A DNA stretch of 64,000 nucleotides from Gammaproteobacteria bacterium HGW-Gammaproteobacteria-1 (GTDB taxonomy: Bacteria; Pseudomonadota; Gammaproteobacteria; Thiohalomonadales; Thiohalomonadaceae): contig PGZL01000012.1 of the NCBI GenBank assembly GCA_002840095.1, forward strand, positions 62,001 to 126,000, written 5' to 3'. Shown piece by piece: positions 15,424 through 24,055 of this stretch; within the stretch, counting starts at the first letter, position 1; each line of letters starts with the position of its first letter. The notes beneath the pieces were generated by a model, which saw nothing but the letters and a program-made list of their open reading frames with translations, made no database searches and was not told where the DNA came from. The translations under genes and the position numbers were made by a program.

Positions 15424-16941
15424 ATGCTCATACAGCGCCGATCCCTCGCCGTGAACATCATCCTGCTGGCGCTCATCATCGGCGCACCCTATGCGCTGCT
15501 GTGGGGCTGGCTGCTCTATACCGGCCGCATCGGCCTCGATGTGATGCTGTGGGTGGCGGTACTGCTGCTGCTCGACACCGCCGTGATGGTGCTGTTCGTG
15601 CGCGGACTGATGCTGCCGCTGCGCACCGTAAGCGAAGTGCTGCGCCGCGTCGCCGAAGGCGACTTCACCGTGGAGGTGGACAATCCCTACCAGGGCCAGA
15701 TCGGCCGCATGCTGGATGATGTGGCGACCTCGGTATACGCCAACCGTACCATGATGGAACGCATACTCGGCAATACCGTCAATATCGCCTCGGCCAGTTT
15801 CGAAACGGTCAGTTCCTCCTCCAAGGTGGTGTTCAACGTCGAGGTGGAGGAGAACCACGTACACAGCATCTCCGAGGCCAGCCTCCATATCACCGCCATC
15901 ACCGCCGACACGGCGGAAAATGCGCAGCGTGCCAGCGCCGCCGTCGCCGCACTCAACGGCACCGTGACCGAAGGCAATTCCATCGCGCAACAGACGCTGG
16001 AAAGCATGGGCCAGCTGGCCGAAACCGTCGGAGAGGCCGCGGCCAAGGTGGAGGCACTGGGTGCCTCGTCGCAGCGCATCGGCGAAATCACCGACGTGAT
16101 CAACAACATCGCGGGCCAGACCAACCTGCTCGCCCTCAACGCCGCCATCGAGGCGGCGCGGGCCGGCGAACACGGCCGCGGCTTTGCCGTGGTGGCGGAC
16201 GAGGTGCGCAATCTGGCCGAGCGCACCAGCAACGCCACCAGTGAAATCGCCGGCATGATCCACACCATCCAGAGCGAAATCGCCGCCGTCACCACCACCA
16301 TGCAGACCGGCGTCAGCCGCGCCGACAGCAGCCGCCAGGCGGCGCAACGCTCCGGCGAGGCCTTCGACACGGTCAAGGGCGGTATCGAAACCGTCACCAC
16401 CCTCATCGGCCAGATCGCCTCTGCCGCCGGCGAACAGAAGACGGCCACCGAGGAGATTACCGCCAGCATCCAGATGATCTCCGACCTCGCCGGCAGCAAC
16501 ACGCGCCAGGCCTACAGCGCCGTCGACACCATCGAGCAGATGAATGCGGTGATCGGCGATCAGCTGCGTACGCTGGAACAGTTCCAAATCCCGCACAAGG
16601 CGCTGCTGGTGGCCAAGTCCGATCACATGCTGTGGAAGAAGCGGTTGACGGAGATGCTGCTGGGCCGTACCCAGATGCGCGCCACCGAAGTGACCGACCA
16701 CCATTCCTGCCGCTTCGGCAAGTGGTACTACAGCGAGGGACAGCAGCTCTACGGCAACCAGCCCGCCTTCCGCGCCATCGAGGAGCCGCACCGCATCATT
16801 CACGCCACGGCGCGTCAGGTGGTGGAATTGTACGAACGGGGCGACAAGACCGAGGCGCAGCATCTGGTGGACGAGCTGACCCGGCCCACTGCGGAGGTTC
16901 TGGGGCAGCTGGAGGAACTGCACCGCATCGCGGCGGGATAA
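15424..16941 (+). CDS. Methyl-accepting chemotaxis protein with C-terminal CZB domain
   Basis: The 505-residue receptor has two N-terminal TM helices (about 9-31 and 39-59) joined by a loop of only a few residues, then a HAMP domain ([20 protein letters not shown]). A long coiled coil follows with the signalling tip [20 protein letters not shown] and [18 protein letters not shown]. The C-terminal 100 or so residues form a chemoreceptor zinc-binding domain with its His/Cys set: [17 protein letters not shown] and PHRIIH. With almost no periplasmic sensor, input probably comes through CZB zinc or oxidant chemistry in the cytoplasm; CZB domains sense zinc and, in some receptors, HOCl. The start at 15424 was chosen because the frame above it is non-domain sequence. 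Confidence 0.92.
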   Translation: MLIQRRSLAVNIILLALIIGAPYALLWGWLLYTGRIGLDVMLWVAVLLLLDTAVMVLFVRGLMLPLRTVSEVLRRVAEGDFTVEVDNPYQGQIGRMLDDVATSVYANRTMMERILGNTVNIASASFETVSSSSKVVFNVEVEENHVHSISEASLHITAITADTAENAQRASAAVAALNGTVTEGNSIAQQTLESMGQLAETVGEAAAKVEALGASSQRIGEITDVINNIAGQTNLLALNAAIEAARAGEHGRGFAVVADEVRNLAERTSNATSEIAGMIHTIQSEIAAVTTTMQTGVSRADSSRQAAQRSGEAFDTVKGGIETVTTLIGQIASAAGEQKTATEEITASIQMISDLAGSNTRQAYSAVDTIEQMNAVIGDQLRTLEQFQIPHKALLVAKSDHMLWKKRLTEMLLGRTQMRATEVTDHHSCRFGKWYYSEGQQLYGNQPAFRAIEEPHRIIHATARQVVELYERGDKTEAQHLVDELTRPTAEVLGQLEELHRIAAG

Positions 16942-16989
16942 AAATCAAAGGCGTTAAACGCAAAGGCGCAAGGGATCAACCACAAAACA

Positions 16990-17061
16990 TCTGACGCAGA
17001 GGCGCGGAGACACAGAGATTAAGAGTGTGTTTCTCTGCTTCTCTGCGTCTCTGCGTCAATT
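16990..17061. repeat. Inverted octad repeat, CGCAGAGA family
   Basis: Left arm 16992-17020 (CGCAGAGGCGCGGAGACACA and on) and right arm 17030-17059 (CTCTGCTTCTCTGCGTCTCT and on), with a loop of about 10 bp. It lies between the convergent chemoreceptor and GGDEF-EAL genes, where it could serve as a bidirectional 3' structure. A degenerate unit run (AAAGGCGTTAAACGCAAAGG) lies just upstream. Confidence 0.8.
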
Positions 17062-17074
17062 GGGTTTTCGACTT

Positions 17075-20000
17075 TTAGGTTTCCGGATTCAGCAGCTTTT
17101 CGAATTCGGCCACAGGCTGCGGCCGGCCCAGGAAGTAGCCCTGATATTCGTCGCAGCCCTGCTCGCGCAGGAACTGCTGCTGTTCCTGGGTTTCCACGCC
17201 TTCCGCGATCACCTCCAGCCCCAGGCTGCGCGCCATGGCGATGATGGTGGTGACGATGGCGGCATCGTTGCGGTCGCCAGGCACGCCCTGCACGAAGGAG
17301 CGATCGATCTTGAGGCGATCCACCGGCAGGCGCTTGAGATAGCTGAGCGATGAATAGCCGGTGCCGAAATCGTCGATGGCCAGGCTGACGCCGAGGGCCT
17401 TGATCCGCTCCAGCGTGCGCACGCCGGTCTCGGCGTGGCTCAACACGAAACCTTCGGTGATCTCCAGCTCCAGCCATTGCGGGTCCAGGCCCGTCTCGGC
17501 CAGCACCTCACTCACCGTGGCTACGATGTCGCCGTGCACAATCTGCTGTCCCGACAGGTTGACCGCAACGCGCAGCGGCCGGCCCTGGTCGTGCCATTGC
17601 TGCGCCTGGCGGCAGGCACTGCGCAGAACCCAGCGCCCCAGTCCCTGAATCAGGCCGGTCTCCTCCGCCAGCGGAATGAACCGGTCGGGCGGTATCAGGC
17701 CGAGTTCGGGGTGCTGCCAGCGCACCAGTGCCTCGGCGCCGACACAGTGTTCGTCCTGCAACGACGATTGCGGCTGGTAGTGCAGCAACAGCTCGTCACG
17801 CTCCAGGGCCAGGCGCAGGCCGCGCTCCAGCTCGAAACGCTCCAGACTGAGACGGGTCAGCTCCGGCGTATAGAACTGGTAGTTGTTGCGCCCCACTTCC
17901 TTGGCGCGGTACATGGCGGTGTCGGCATTCTTGATCAATGCATCGGCGTCATAGCCGTCACCGGGAAACACGCTGATGCCGATGCTGGCGCCGATGTAGA
18001 TTTCGTGCTGTTCCACCCGTACCGGCACGCTGAGCAGCTCCAGTATCTTGCGCGCCACCACGCCGGCATGTTGCGGATCGTGCAGGTCCTCCAGTATCAG
18101 CAGGAACTCGTCGCCGCCCAGGCGCGCCACCGTGTCCTGGTCGCGCACCACACCCTTGAGGCGGTGGGCCACGCCTTGCAGCAGGCGGTCGCCCACCGGA
18201 TGGCCCAGGCTGTCGTTGACGTTCTTGAAGCGATCCAGATCGAGGAACAGCACGCCCAGCTGGCTGCCGGCGCGGCGCATGCGGTCCAGCGCATTCTGCA
18301 GGCGATCCTGCAACAGCACGCGGTTGGGAAGATCGGTGAGCAGGTCGTAGTGCGCGAGATGGTGGATGCGCTCCTCCGAGGCCTTCTTCTCGGAAATGTC
18401 GGTGAACACGCCGATGTAACGCACCGGCTCGCCCTGCGCGTTCTTCACCGCGCTCAGGTTCTGCCAGGCCGGGAACACCTCGCCGTCGCTGCGGCGATAC
18501 CACACCTCGCCCTGCCAGCTGCCGTCCTGGTCCACCCGTGCCCACAGCTCGCCGCAGGCGTGGTCGTCAAACTGTTCCTGGGCAAGAAAGTCGCGCAGCA
18601 GCTGGCCCGCCACGTCGACGGCACCAAAACCTGTGATGGTGCTGAAGGCCTGGTTGACGTCGACGATGCGGTGATCGGCGCCCATGATCATGATGCCTTC
18701 CTGGCTGCCTTCGAACACGCTGGCCGCGAGGCGCAGCTGTTCCTCGGTCTGGCGCGCGCGGGTCATGTCCTTGATGCCCATCAGCAGGCCGATGGGCTGC
18801 TCGCGCGGATCGCGGATGATGCGTATCGACACCTCGATGGGACGGCCCACGGGATTGCTGACATCGTCGGCGTCCATGGTGACATAGGCGTCCTCGCGCA
18901 GGCGCCGTGCGCGACATACCGGGCATTCCTTCTTTTCCCCGTGGGGGTGGGTAAGCAGGGCGATGTCGCGGCCGATCACCTGCTCCGGGCGGAGGCCGAA
19001 CAGGCGATAGAAGGCGCGGTTGGCGCGCAACACCTGGTCGTCCAGGTCGAGGAGATAGACCGCATCCTCGAAGAAATCCATGGCGTAGGACCATTCCTGC
19101 GCCGACTGCTGCAGCGCCAGCTCGGCGCGGCGCCGTTCGGTCACGTCGCGCCCCAGCACCACCAGGCCCCTGCGCCCGCCGTTGCCGTCGAACACCGGCA
19201 CCTTGATGACGTCGTAAATATGGGTCTCACCCTGGATCGTGGGGATCGCCTCCTCGCCGCGCGCAATGCCGCCGCCGCTCCAGGCTTGTTCATCGGACAG
19301 CTCACAGGCGAGAAAGGCATCGCGATACAAGGGCGCGGTGAACTCGGCCAGTTCGGAATCGGTCCTGCCGCGGTAGTCGACGTCGGTCAGGGCGAACAGC
19401 TCCAGGTCGGCCTGGTTGGCCTCCAACCAGCGGCCGCGGCCATCCTTGAAACAGATGATGTCCGGCGTCGCATTGATCAGCGTACGCAGGCGTTCCTCAC
19501 TCTCGGCCAGCGCGCGCGACGTGTTCACCACTTCGCTGCCCAGCGGACGGATCAACCGCGCGGTGATCACCACACCGGAGAACACCATCAGCAGGATGGT
19601 CAGCGCCGGCAGCAGCAGCTGCTGCTGCACCGGCAGATACAAATCATCCGCCCGTACCGACACCGTCAGTCCCCAGCCGTCGCTGCGCTGGACCGGTTCG
19701 TAAAACAGGATTCGGCCGCCATCCTCCGCTTGCAGAAAGCCGTGGCGGTCGGACACCGCCAGCTGCAACGCTTGCAGCACGTCCCCTTCCGGCCGCAACA
19801 CCTTCAGTTCACCGCCTTGCGTCGTCGTGGCAAGCAGCAACTGCTGGGGCAGGTTGCCGAGGTATTGCCGCACCTTCATGCCGAAGGCCGCCTGGTCGCT
19901 CAGCAGCAGCAACAGGCCGTCAAGCTGGAATACGACGACGTCGGTGCCGACCCGTGTGCCCTGACGGTTGATGATCGGCGCGGCGATCAGCAGACGGGGA

Positions 20001-20479
20001 GCGCCGTCCAGCAGGAGCGGGCCGCGCATCACCGGCTGGGTGGCCGTTGCCGGCAGCAGCGGCCAATGCTCCGGCGGCGGCACCAGGCCGAGGGTGACCG
20101 CCGCCTCGCCCGCGGCATCCAGGCGTACCAGGCCGATCACGTCGGCGGACTGGCCGAGCGCATCCTGCAGGCGCGGTGCACTGAAGGCGACCAGCGCCTC
20201 GCGCGACATCTCGCCGCGGTTGTACTGCTCCAGCCGATCACGGATCACGCTGCGGCTGGTCAGCTGCATCGCCACTTCGGTCAGCTTGGTAAAGTACTGC
20301 CTGATGGTCTGGACCTGGCCATGCATCTGGGAATGCAAGGCCTCTTCACTGTGGCTGCGCCCCTGCAAGTACAAAGGAACGCCCGTAGCCAGCCCCACCA
20401 CCAGGCCGGTGAGCAGGATACCCAGCATGGCAAAGGCGAGGATGCGGCGTTGCAGCCGATCCGTTTTGTGTGCGGTCAC
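17075..20479 (-). CDS. Membrane sensor PAS3-GGDEF-EAL (diguanylate cyclase/phosphodiesterase)
   Basis: The 1134-residue protein has a TM at about 13-34, a periplasmic Cache-like sensor at 35-286 and a second TM at 287-309. Then come three PAS domains (about 330-450, 460-575 and 583-700). The GGDEF domain has the intact active-site motif RLGGDEF at 788-792. The EAL domain has EAL at 916-918, DDFGTGYSS around 1036 and the metal residues expected of an active enzyme. It therefore makes and/or degrades c-di-GMP in response to periplasmic and cytoplasmic cues. The second PAS carries an inserted HPHGEKKECPVCRARR with CxxC at 519-522, which could bind metal or sense redox. GTG at 20479 overlaps the folA TGA by 4 bp, so translation is probably coupled to folA. 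Confidence 0.93.
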   Translation of the reverse strand: MTAHKTDRLQRRILAFAMLGILLTGLVVGLATGVPLYLQGRSHSEEALHSQMHGQVQTIRQYFTKLTEVAMQLTSRSVIRDRLEQYNRGEMSREALVAFSAPRLQDALGQSADVIGLVRLDAAGEAAVTLGLVPPPEHWPLLPATATQPVMRGPLLLDGAPRLLIAAPIINRQGTRVGTDVVVFQLDGLLLLLSDQAAFGMKVRQYLGNLPQQLLLATTTQGGELKVLRPEGDVLQALQLAVSDRHGFLQAEDGGRILFYEPVQRSDGWGLTVSVRADDLYLPVQQQLLLPALTILLMVFSGVVITARLIRPLGSEVVNTSRALAESEERLRTLINATPDIICFKDGRGRWLEANQADLELFALTDVDYRGRTDSELAEFTAPLYRDAFLACELSDEQAWSGGGIARGEEAIPTIQGETHIYDVIKVPVFDGNGGRRGLVVLGRDVTERRRAELALQQSAQEWSYAMDFFEDAVYLLDLDDQVLRANRAFYRLFGLRPEQVIGRDIALLTHPHGEKKECPVCRARRLREDAYVTMDADDVSNPVGRPIEVSIRIIRDPREQPIGLLMGIKDMTRARQTEEQLRLAASVFEGSQEGIMIMGADHRIVDVNQAFSTITGFGAVDVAGQLLRDFLAQEQFDDHACGELWARVDQDGSWQGEVWYRRSDGEVFPAWQNLSAVKNAQGEPVRYIGVFTDISEKKASEERIHHLAHYDLLTDLPNRVLLQDRLQNALDRMRRAGSQLGVLFLDLDRFKNVNDSLGHPVGDRLLQGVAHRLKGVVRDQDTVARLGGDEFLLILEDLHDPQHAGVVARKILELLSVPVRVEQHEIYIGASIGISVFPGDGYDADALIKNADTAMYRAKEVGRNNYQFYTPELTRLSLERFELERGLRLALERDELLLHYQPQSSLQDEHCVGAEALVRWQHPELGLIPPDRFIPLAEETGLIQGLGRWVLRSACRQAQQWHDQGRPLRVAVNLSGQQIVHGDIVATVSEVLAETGLDPQWLELEITEGFVLSHAETGVRTLERIKALGVSLAIDDFGTGYSSLSYLKRLPVDRLKIDRSFVQGVPGDRNDAAIVTTIIAMARSLGLEVIAEGVETQEQQQFLREQGCDEYQGYFLGRPQPVAEFEKLLNPET

Positions 20480-20970
20480 GCCGGCGGCTCCCGCCGTTCC
20501 AGGATGAGGAAGCTGAAGGAATAGGGATTTTTGTCGTCCGCCGCGTGGTCACCACGTTCGACTTCGCGCCAGTCGTTCCAGTCAAACTCCGGGAACCAGG
20601 CGTCACCCGGCACGTCGGCGTGCACCAGGGTCAGGATCAGCCGATCGGCCCGCGGCAGCATTTGGCGGTAGAACGACTCGCCGCCGAGGATCATCACCTC
20701 CGGCACGTCGCCCGCCGCGGCCATGGCCTCGTCGATGGAATGGGTCACCGTCGCGCCCGGCGCCTGATAAGCGGCATCCGCCGTGACCACGATGTTGTGC
20801 CGCTCCGGCAGCGGCCGGCCGAGGGACTCGAAGGTCTTGCGCCCCATCACCACCGGCTTGCCCAGGGTGTGGCGGCGAAACCATTTCATGTCGCCGGGCA
20901 GATGCCAGGGCAGGCGGTTCTCAATGCCGATGACGCGGTTCTCCGCCAGGGCCACGATGATCGAAATCAT
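20476..20970 (-). CDS. folA: Dihydrofolate reductase
   Basis: Reduces dihydrofolate to tetrahydrofolate with NADPH, regenerating the cofactor oxidised by ThyA. The 164 residues begin MISIIVALAENRVIGIENRL and show PWHLPGDMKWFRRHTLGKPVVMGRKTFESLG in pieces typical of DHFR, followed by VMILGGESFYRQMLP and LILTLVHADVPGDAWFPEFD. Start 20970 is set by the conserved first strand; the frame extends upstream only into a GAAACTC repeat. The TGA overlaps the GTG of the downstream sensor. thyA lies 115 bp upstream on the same strand. Confidence 0.97.
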   Translation of the reverse strand: MISIIVALAENRVIGIENRLPWHLPGDMKWFRRHTLGKPVVMGRKTFESLGRPLPERHNIVVTADAAYQAPGATVTHSIDEAMAAAGDVPEVMILGGESFYRQMLPRADRLILTLVHADVPGDAWFPEFDWNDWREVERGDHAADDKNPYSFSFLILERREPPA

Positions 20971-20971
20971 C

Positions 20972-21081
20972 GGTTTCGAATTTCGAGTTTCGAGTTTCGA
21001 ATCACTATCATCGTCATGCACCGTATTCACCGTTGGCACCGTCGCCTCCTCCGAAACTCGAAACTACAAACTCGAAACTGT
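20972..21081. repeat. Inverted heptad repeat, GAAACTC family
   Basis: Left arm 20972-21001 (GGTTTCGAATTTCGAGTTTC and on) and right arm 21051-21080 (CGAAACTCGAAACTACAAAC and on), loop about 49 bp. It fills the thyA-folA gap, ending a few bases after the thyA stop and starting two bases before the folA start codon, so it covers the folA ribosome-binding region. Confidence 0.82.
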
Positions 21082-21084
21082 GTT

Positions 21085-21879
21085 TTACACCGCAACGGGA
21101 GCCTTGATGTGCGGATGATGCTCGTACCCGACCAGTTCGAAATCCTCGAAGCGGAAATCGAACAGCGACGTCACCGCCGGGTTGAGCTTCATCTGCGGCA
21201 GGGGATAGGGGTCGCGCGACAGTTGCAGCTGCGCCTGTTCCAGGTGATTGAGGTACAGGTGGGCGTCGCCCAGGGTGTGGACGAAATCGCCCGGCTCGAG
21301 CCCGGTCACCTGCGCCATCATCAGGGTGAGCAGCGCATAGGAGGCGATGTTGAACGGCACGCCGAGGAAGATGTCGGCGCTGCGCTGGTACAACTGGCAG
21401 GACAGCCGGCCGTCGGCCACGTAGAACTGGAAGAAGGCATGGCACGGCGGCAGCGCCATCTTGTCGATCTCGGCCACGTTCCAGGCGGAGACGATGAGGC
21501 GGCGCGAGTCCGGCGTGTTCCTGATCTGCTCGATCACCTGGCTGATCTGATCGACGTGGCCGCCGCCCGGCGTGGGCCAGGAGCGCCACTGGTAACCGTA
21601 GATCGGCCCCAGCTCGCCGTTGGGGTCGGCCCATTCGTCCCAGATGGAAACGCCGTTGTCCTTGAGGTACTTGATGTTGGTGTCGCCGCGGAGGAACCAC
21701 AGCAGCTCGTGAATGATGGAGCGCAGGTGCAGCTTCTTGGTGGATACCACGGGAAAGCCGTCCGCCAGATTGAAGCGCATCTGATGGCCGAACACGCTTA
21801 CGGTGCCGGTGCCGGTGCGATCTTCCTTGCGTGTGCCGTGCTCCAGCACATGCCGCATCAGGTCCAGATACTGCTTCAT
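21085..21879 (-). CDS. thyA: Thymidylate synthase
   Basis: Methylates dUMP to dTMP using methylene-tetrahydrofolate as carbon donor and reductant. The 264-residue protein matches ThyA closely: [22 protein letters not shown] at the start, the folate/dUMP residues in [46 protein letters not shown] and the catalytic Cys in [12 protein letters not shown]. Also present are [26 protein letters not shown] and the C-terminal IKAPVAV. Length 264 is canonical. Its ATG overlaps the lgt stop by 4 bp, the conserved lgt-thyA arrangement. Confidence 0.98.
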   Translation of the reverse strand: MKQYLDLMRHVLEHGTRKEDRTGTGTVSVFGHQMRFNLADGFPVVSTKKLHLRSIIHELLWFLRGDTNIKYLKDNGVSIWDEWADPNGELGPIYGYQWRSWPTPGGGHVDQISQVIEQIRNTPDSRRLIVSAWNVAEIDKMALPPCHAFFQFYVADGRLSCQLYQRSADIFLGVPFNIASYALLTLMMAQVTGLEPGDFVHTLGDAHLYLNHLEQAQLQLSRDPYPLPQMKLNPAVTSLFDFRFEDFELVGYEHHPHIKAPVAV

Positions 21880-22661
21880 GCCTTACCTCTCTTCATTGCC
21901 AGTCCCATCAACACCACGCCCGCCACCAGCAGCGGCAGCGACAGCAGCTGGCCCATGGTCAGCCAACCGAAGGCCAGGTAGCCGATGTGGGCGTCCGGCT
22001 CGCGCACAAACTCCACCAGGAAACGAAATACCGCATAACAGATGGCGAACAGGCCGGACACCGCCATGGTCGGCCGCGGCCGGCTGGAATACAGCCACAG
22101 GATGGTGAACAGCAACACCCCCTCCAGCAGGAACTCGTACAACTGGTTCGGGTGGCGCGGCAGCGGCCCGGCGCCGGGAAACACCATCGCCCAGGGCACG
22201 TCGCTCACCTTACCCCACAGCTCGCCGTTGATGAAGTTGCCGATGCGCCCGGCGCCCAGGCCGACGGTCACCAGCGGCGCGGCGAAATCCACCACGCCGA
22301 AATAGGACAGGCCGAGACGGCGGGCAAACAGCCACAGCGCGGTCATCACGCCGAGCAGGCCGCCGTGGAACGACATGCCGCCCTGCCACACCTTGAACAG
22401 CAACAGGGGATCGGCCGCAAAGGCGGAGAAGTTGTAGAACAGCACATAGCCGATGCGCCCGCCCAGCACCACGCCGAGGGCGACGTAAAACACGAAGTCG
22501 TCCACCTGGGCCGGCGTCATCAGGGCGCCGGGGCGCCGCGCCCGCAACCGTCCCAGCCACCAGCCGCCGGCAAAGCCGACCAGGTACATCAGGCCGTACC
22601 AGTGCACCTTGAGCGGGCCCAGGCTGAGGGCGACAGGATCGATGTCGGGATAGGTCAGCAT
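21876..22661 (-). CDS. lgt: Prolipoprotein diacylglyceryl transferase
   Basis: First enzyme of lipoprotein maturation; it transfers diacylglyceryl from phosphatidylglycerol to the lipobox Cys in the inner membrane. The 261-residue, seven-TM protein carries [25 protein letters not shown] (essential His region) and the Lgt signature [26 protein letters not shown] and the C-terminal membrane segments follow. Start 22661 ([23 protein letters not shown] in family form) was chosen over an upstream in-frame Met lying next to a repeat. It overlaps thyA by 4 bp and forms the head of the lgt-thyA-folA-sensor run. Confidence 0.97.
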   Translation of the reverse strand: MLTYPDIDPVALSLGPLKVHWYGLMYLVGFAGGWWLGRLRARRPGALMTPAQVDDFVFYVALGVVLGGRIGYVLFYNFSAFAADPLLLFKVWQGGMSFHGGLLGVMTALWLFARRLGLSYFGVVDFAAPLVTVGLGAGRIGNFINGELWGKVSDVPWAMVFPGAGPLPRHPNQLYEFLLEGVLLFTILWLYSSRPRPTMAVSGLFAICYAVFRFLVEFVREPDAHIGYLAFGWLTMGQLLSLPLLVAGVVLMGLAMKRGKA

Positions 22662-22680
22662 CGGGGCAGTATCCTTAACG

Positions 22681-22754
22681 GCAGATACAAGTTGCAAGAT
22701 ACAAGAGGAAAGAAGTCCTTCACTTGTATCTTTCCTCTTGTATCTTGCATCTGC
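22681..22754. repeat. Near-perfect inverted heptad repeat, GATACAA family
   Basis: Arms 22681-22711 (GCAGATACAAGTTGCAAGAT and on) and 22720-22754 are close to perfectly complementary over about 26 bp with a loop under 10 bp, giving one of the strongest stems in the window. It sits between the rlmI stop and the lgt start on the minus strand. Confidence 0.87.
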
Positions 22755-22755
22755 T

Positions 22756-23949
22756 TTAAAGCATCACCGACCGCGCGGTGAAGCACTTGATGTAGTCGGT
22801 CTCGGTGATGGCCGGGTGCACCGGGTGGTCCGGTCCCTGGTGGCCCTGCTCCAGGATCTGCATCTGGCGGTCGAGGTGACGTGCGCTCTGGTGCAAAAGG
22901 TCGAGGAATACGTCGCGTTGCAGGTGGAACGAGCAGGAGGCGGCGACGAGGATGCCGTCCTTGCCCAGCAGTTGCAGGGCGGCCTGGTTGATGCGGCGAT
23001 AGGCCTGGATCCCCTCCTTGGCGTCCTTCTTGCGCTTGATGAAGGCCGGCGGGTCGACGATCACCAGGTCGTAGCGCTCCTTGTCGGCGCGCAGCGCCTT
23101 GAGCGCCTCGAAGGCGTCGCCCTCGATGGCATCCACCCGGCCCTCCACCCCGTTCAGCGCCGCGTTGCGCTGCACCTGGTCCAGGGCCCGGCTGGAGGCG
23201 TCGATGCAGGTCACCTGCTCCGCCCCGGCGGCCGCCGCGGCGATGCCCCAGCCGCCGATGTAGCTGAATACGTCCAGCACCCGCGCGCCGCGGGCATAGC
23301 GCTGCATGCGTGCGCGGTTGTCGCGGTGGTCGTAGAACCAGCCGGTCTTCTGCCCGGTGAGCAGGGGCGCCTCGTAGCGCACACCGTTCTCCTCCACCGC
23401 CACCGTCTCCGGCGCCTCACCCAGGACCGATTCCACATAGCTGCCCAGGCCCTCCGGCGCCCGTGCCGAACTGTCGTTGCGCAGCAGGATCACCCGCGGC
23501 TTGACCACCTTGTCCAGCGCCGCCACCACATCCTCCTTCAGCACCTCCATGCCGGCGGTGGTGATCTGTACCGACAGCACGTCGTCGAAGCGGTCCACCA
23601 CCAGGCCCGGCAGGCTGTCGCTCTCGCCGTAGACCAGGCGGTAATAGGGGCGGTCGAACAGGCGCTGGCGCAGGGCCAGGGCGATGTTGAGGCGGTGCAC
23701 CAGCAGGGAACGGTCCAGCACCTGGGCCGGCTCGCGGCTGACCAGGCGGGCGCAAATAAGAGAGTGAGGATTCACATAGCCGCAACCCAGCGGCTTGCCG
23801 TCGTTGCCCAGGATCTGCACCGGCTGGCCGGGGGTGAAGGCGGTGAGCGGGGTGCGCTCCACGTTCACCTCGTTGCTGTATACCCACAGATGGCCCTGGC
23901 GCAGGCGGCGTTCTTCGTTTTTCTTCAACAGCAGGGGAGCAAGTTCCAT
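22756..23949 (-). CDS. rlmI: 23S rRNA (cytosine1962-C5)-methyltransferase family RlmI
   Basis: The 397-residue SAM methyltransferase has an N-terminal PUA-like domain ([23 protein letters not shown]...[20 protein letters not shown]). A Rossmann domain follows with [40 protein letters not shown] and the catalytic [16 protein letters not shown]; the second Cys region is [12 protein letters not shown]. This is the RlmI/YccW organisation. Start 23949 ([15 protein letters not shown]) begins the PUA-like domain; an earlier Met at 23982 has no support. It is divergent from the DUF255 gene, with about 100 bp between the two starts. Confidence 0.93.
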   Translation of the reverse strand: MELAPLLLKKNEERRLRQGHLWVYSNEVNVERTPLTAFTPGQPVQILGNDGKPLGCGYVNPHSLICARLVSREPAQVLDRSLLVHRLNIALALRQRLFDRPYYRLVYGESDSLPGLVVDRFDDVLSVQITTAGMEVLKEDVVAALDKVVKPRVILLRNDSSARAPEGLGSYVESVLGEAPETVAVEENGVRYEAPLLTGQKTGWFYDHRDNRARMQRYARGARVLDVFSYIGGWGIAAAAAGAEQVTCIDASSRALDQVQRNAALNGVEGRVDAIEGDAFEALKALRADKERYDLVIVDPPAFIKRKKDAKEGIQAYRRINQAALQLLGKDGILVAASCSFHLQRDVFLDLLHQSARHLDRQMQILEQGHQGPDHPVHPAITETDYIKCFTARSVML

Positions 23950-24055
23950 GGGGCAATACCGGCGGGAGGAAAGGGGCGGCATTATCGCAGAATCGGCCGC
24001 CGCTGGTCAGGGCGATGCGCTATAGTCGAGTAAATCAATCATCTATTACCTCGTC

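Noticed and set aside
17435-20524. A 1029-codon open frame on the plus strand opposite the PAS3-GGDEF-EAL gene
   Set aside because: The minus strand contains intact GGDEF and EAL motifs in order; the plus frame has only low-complexity His/Gln/Ala/Val runs.
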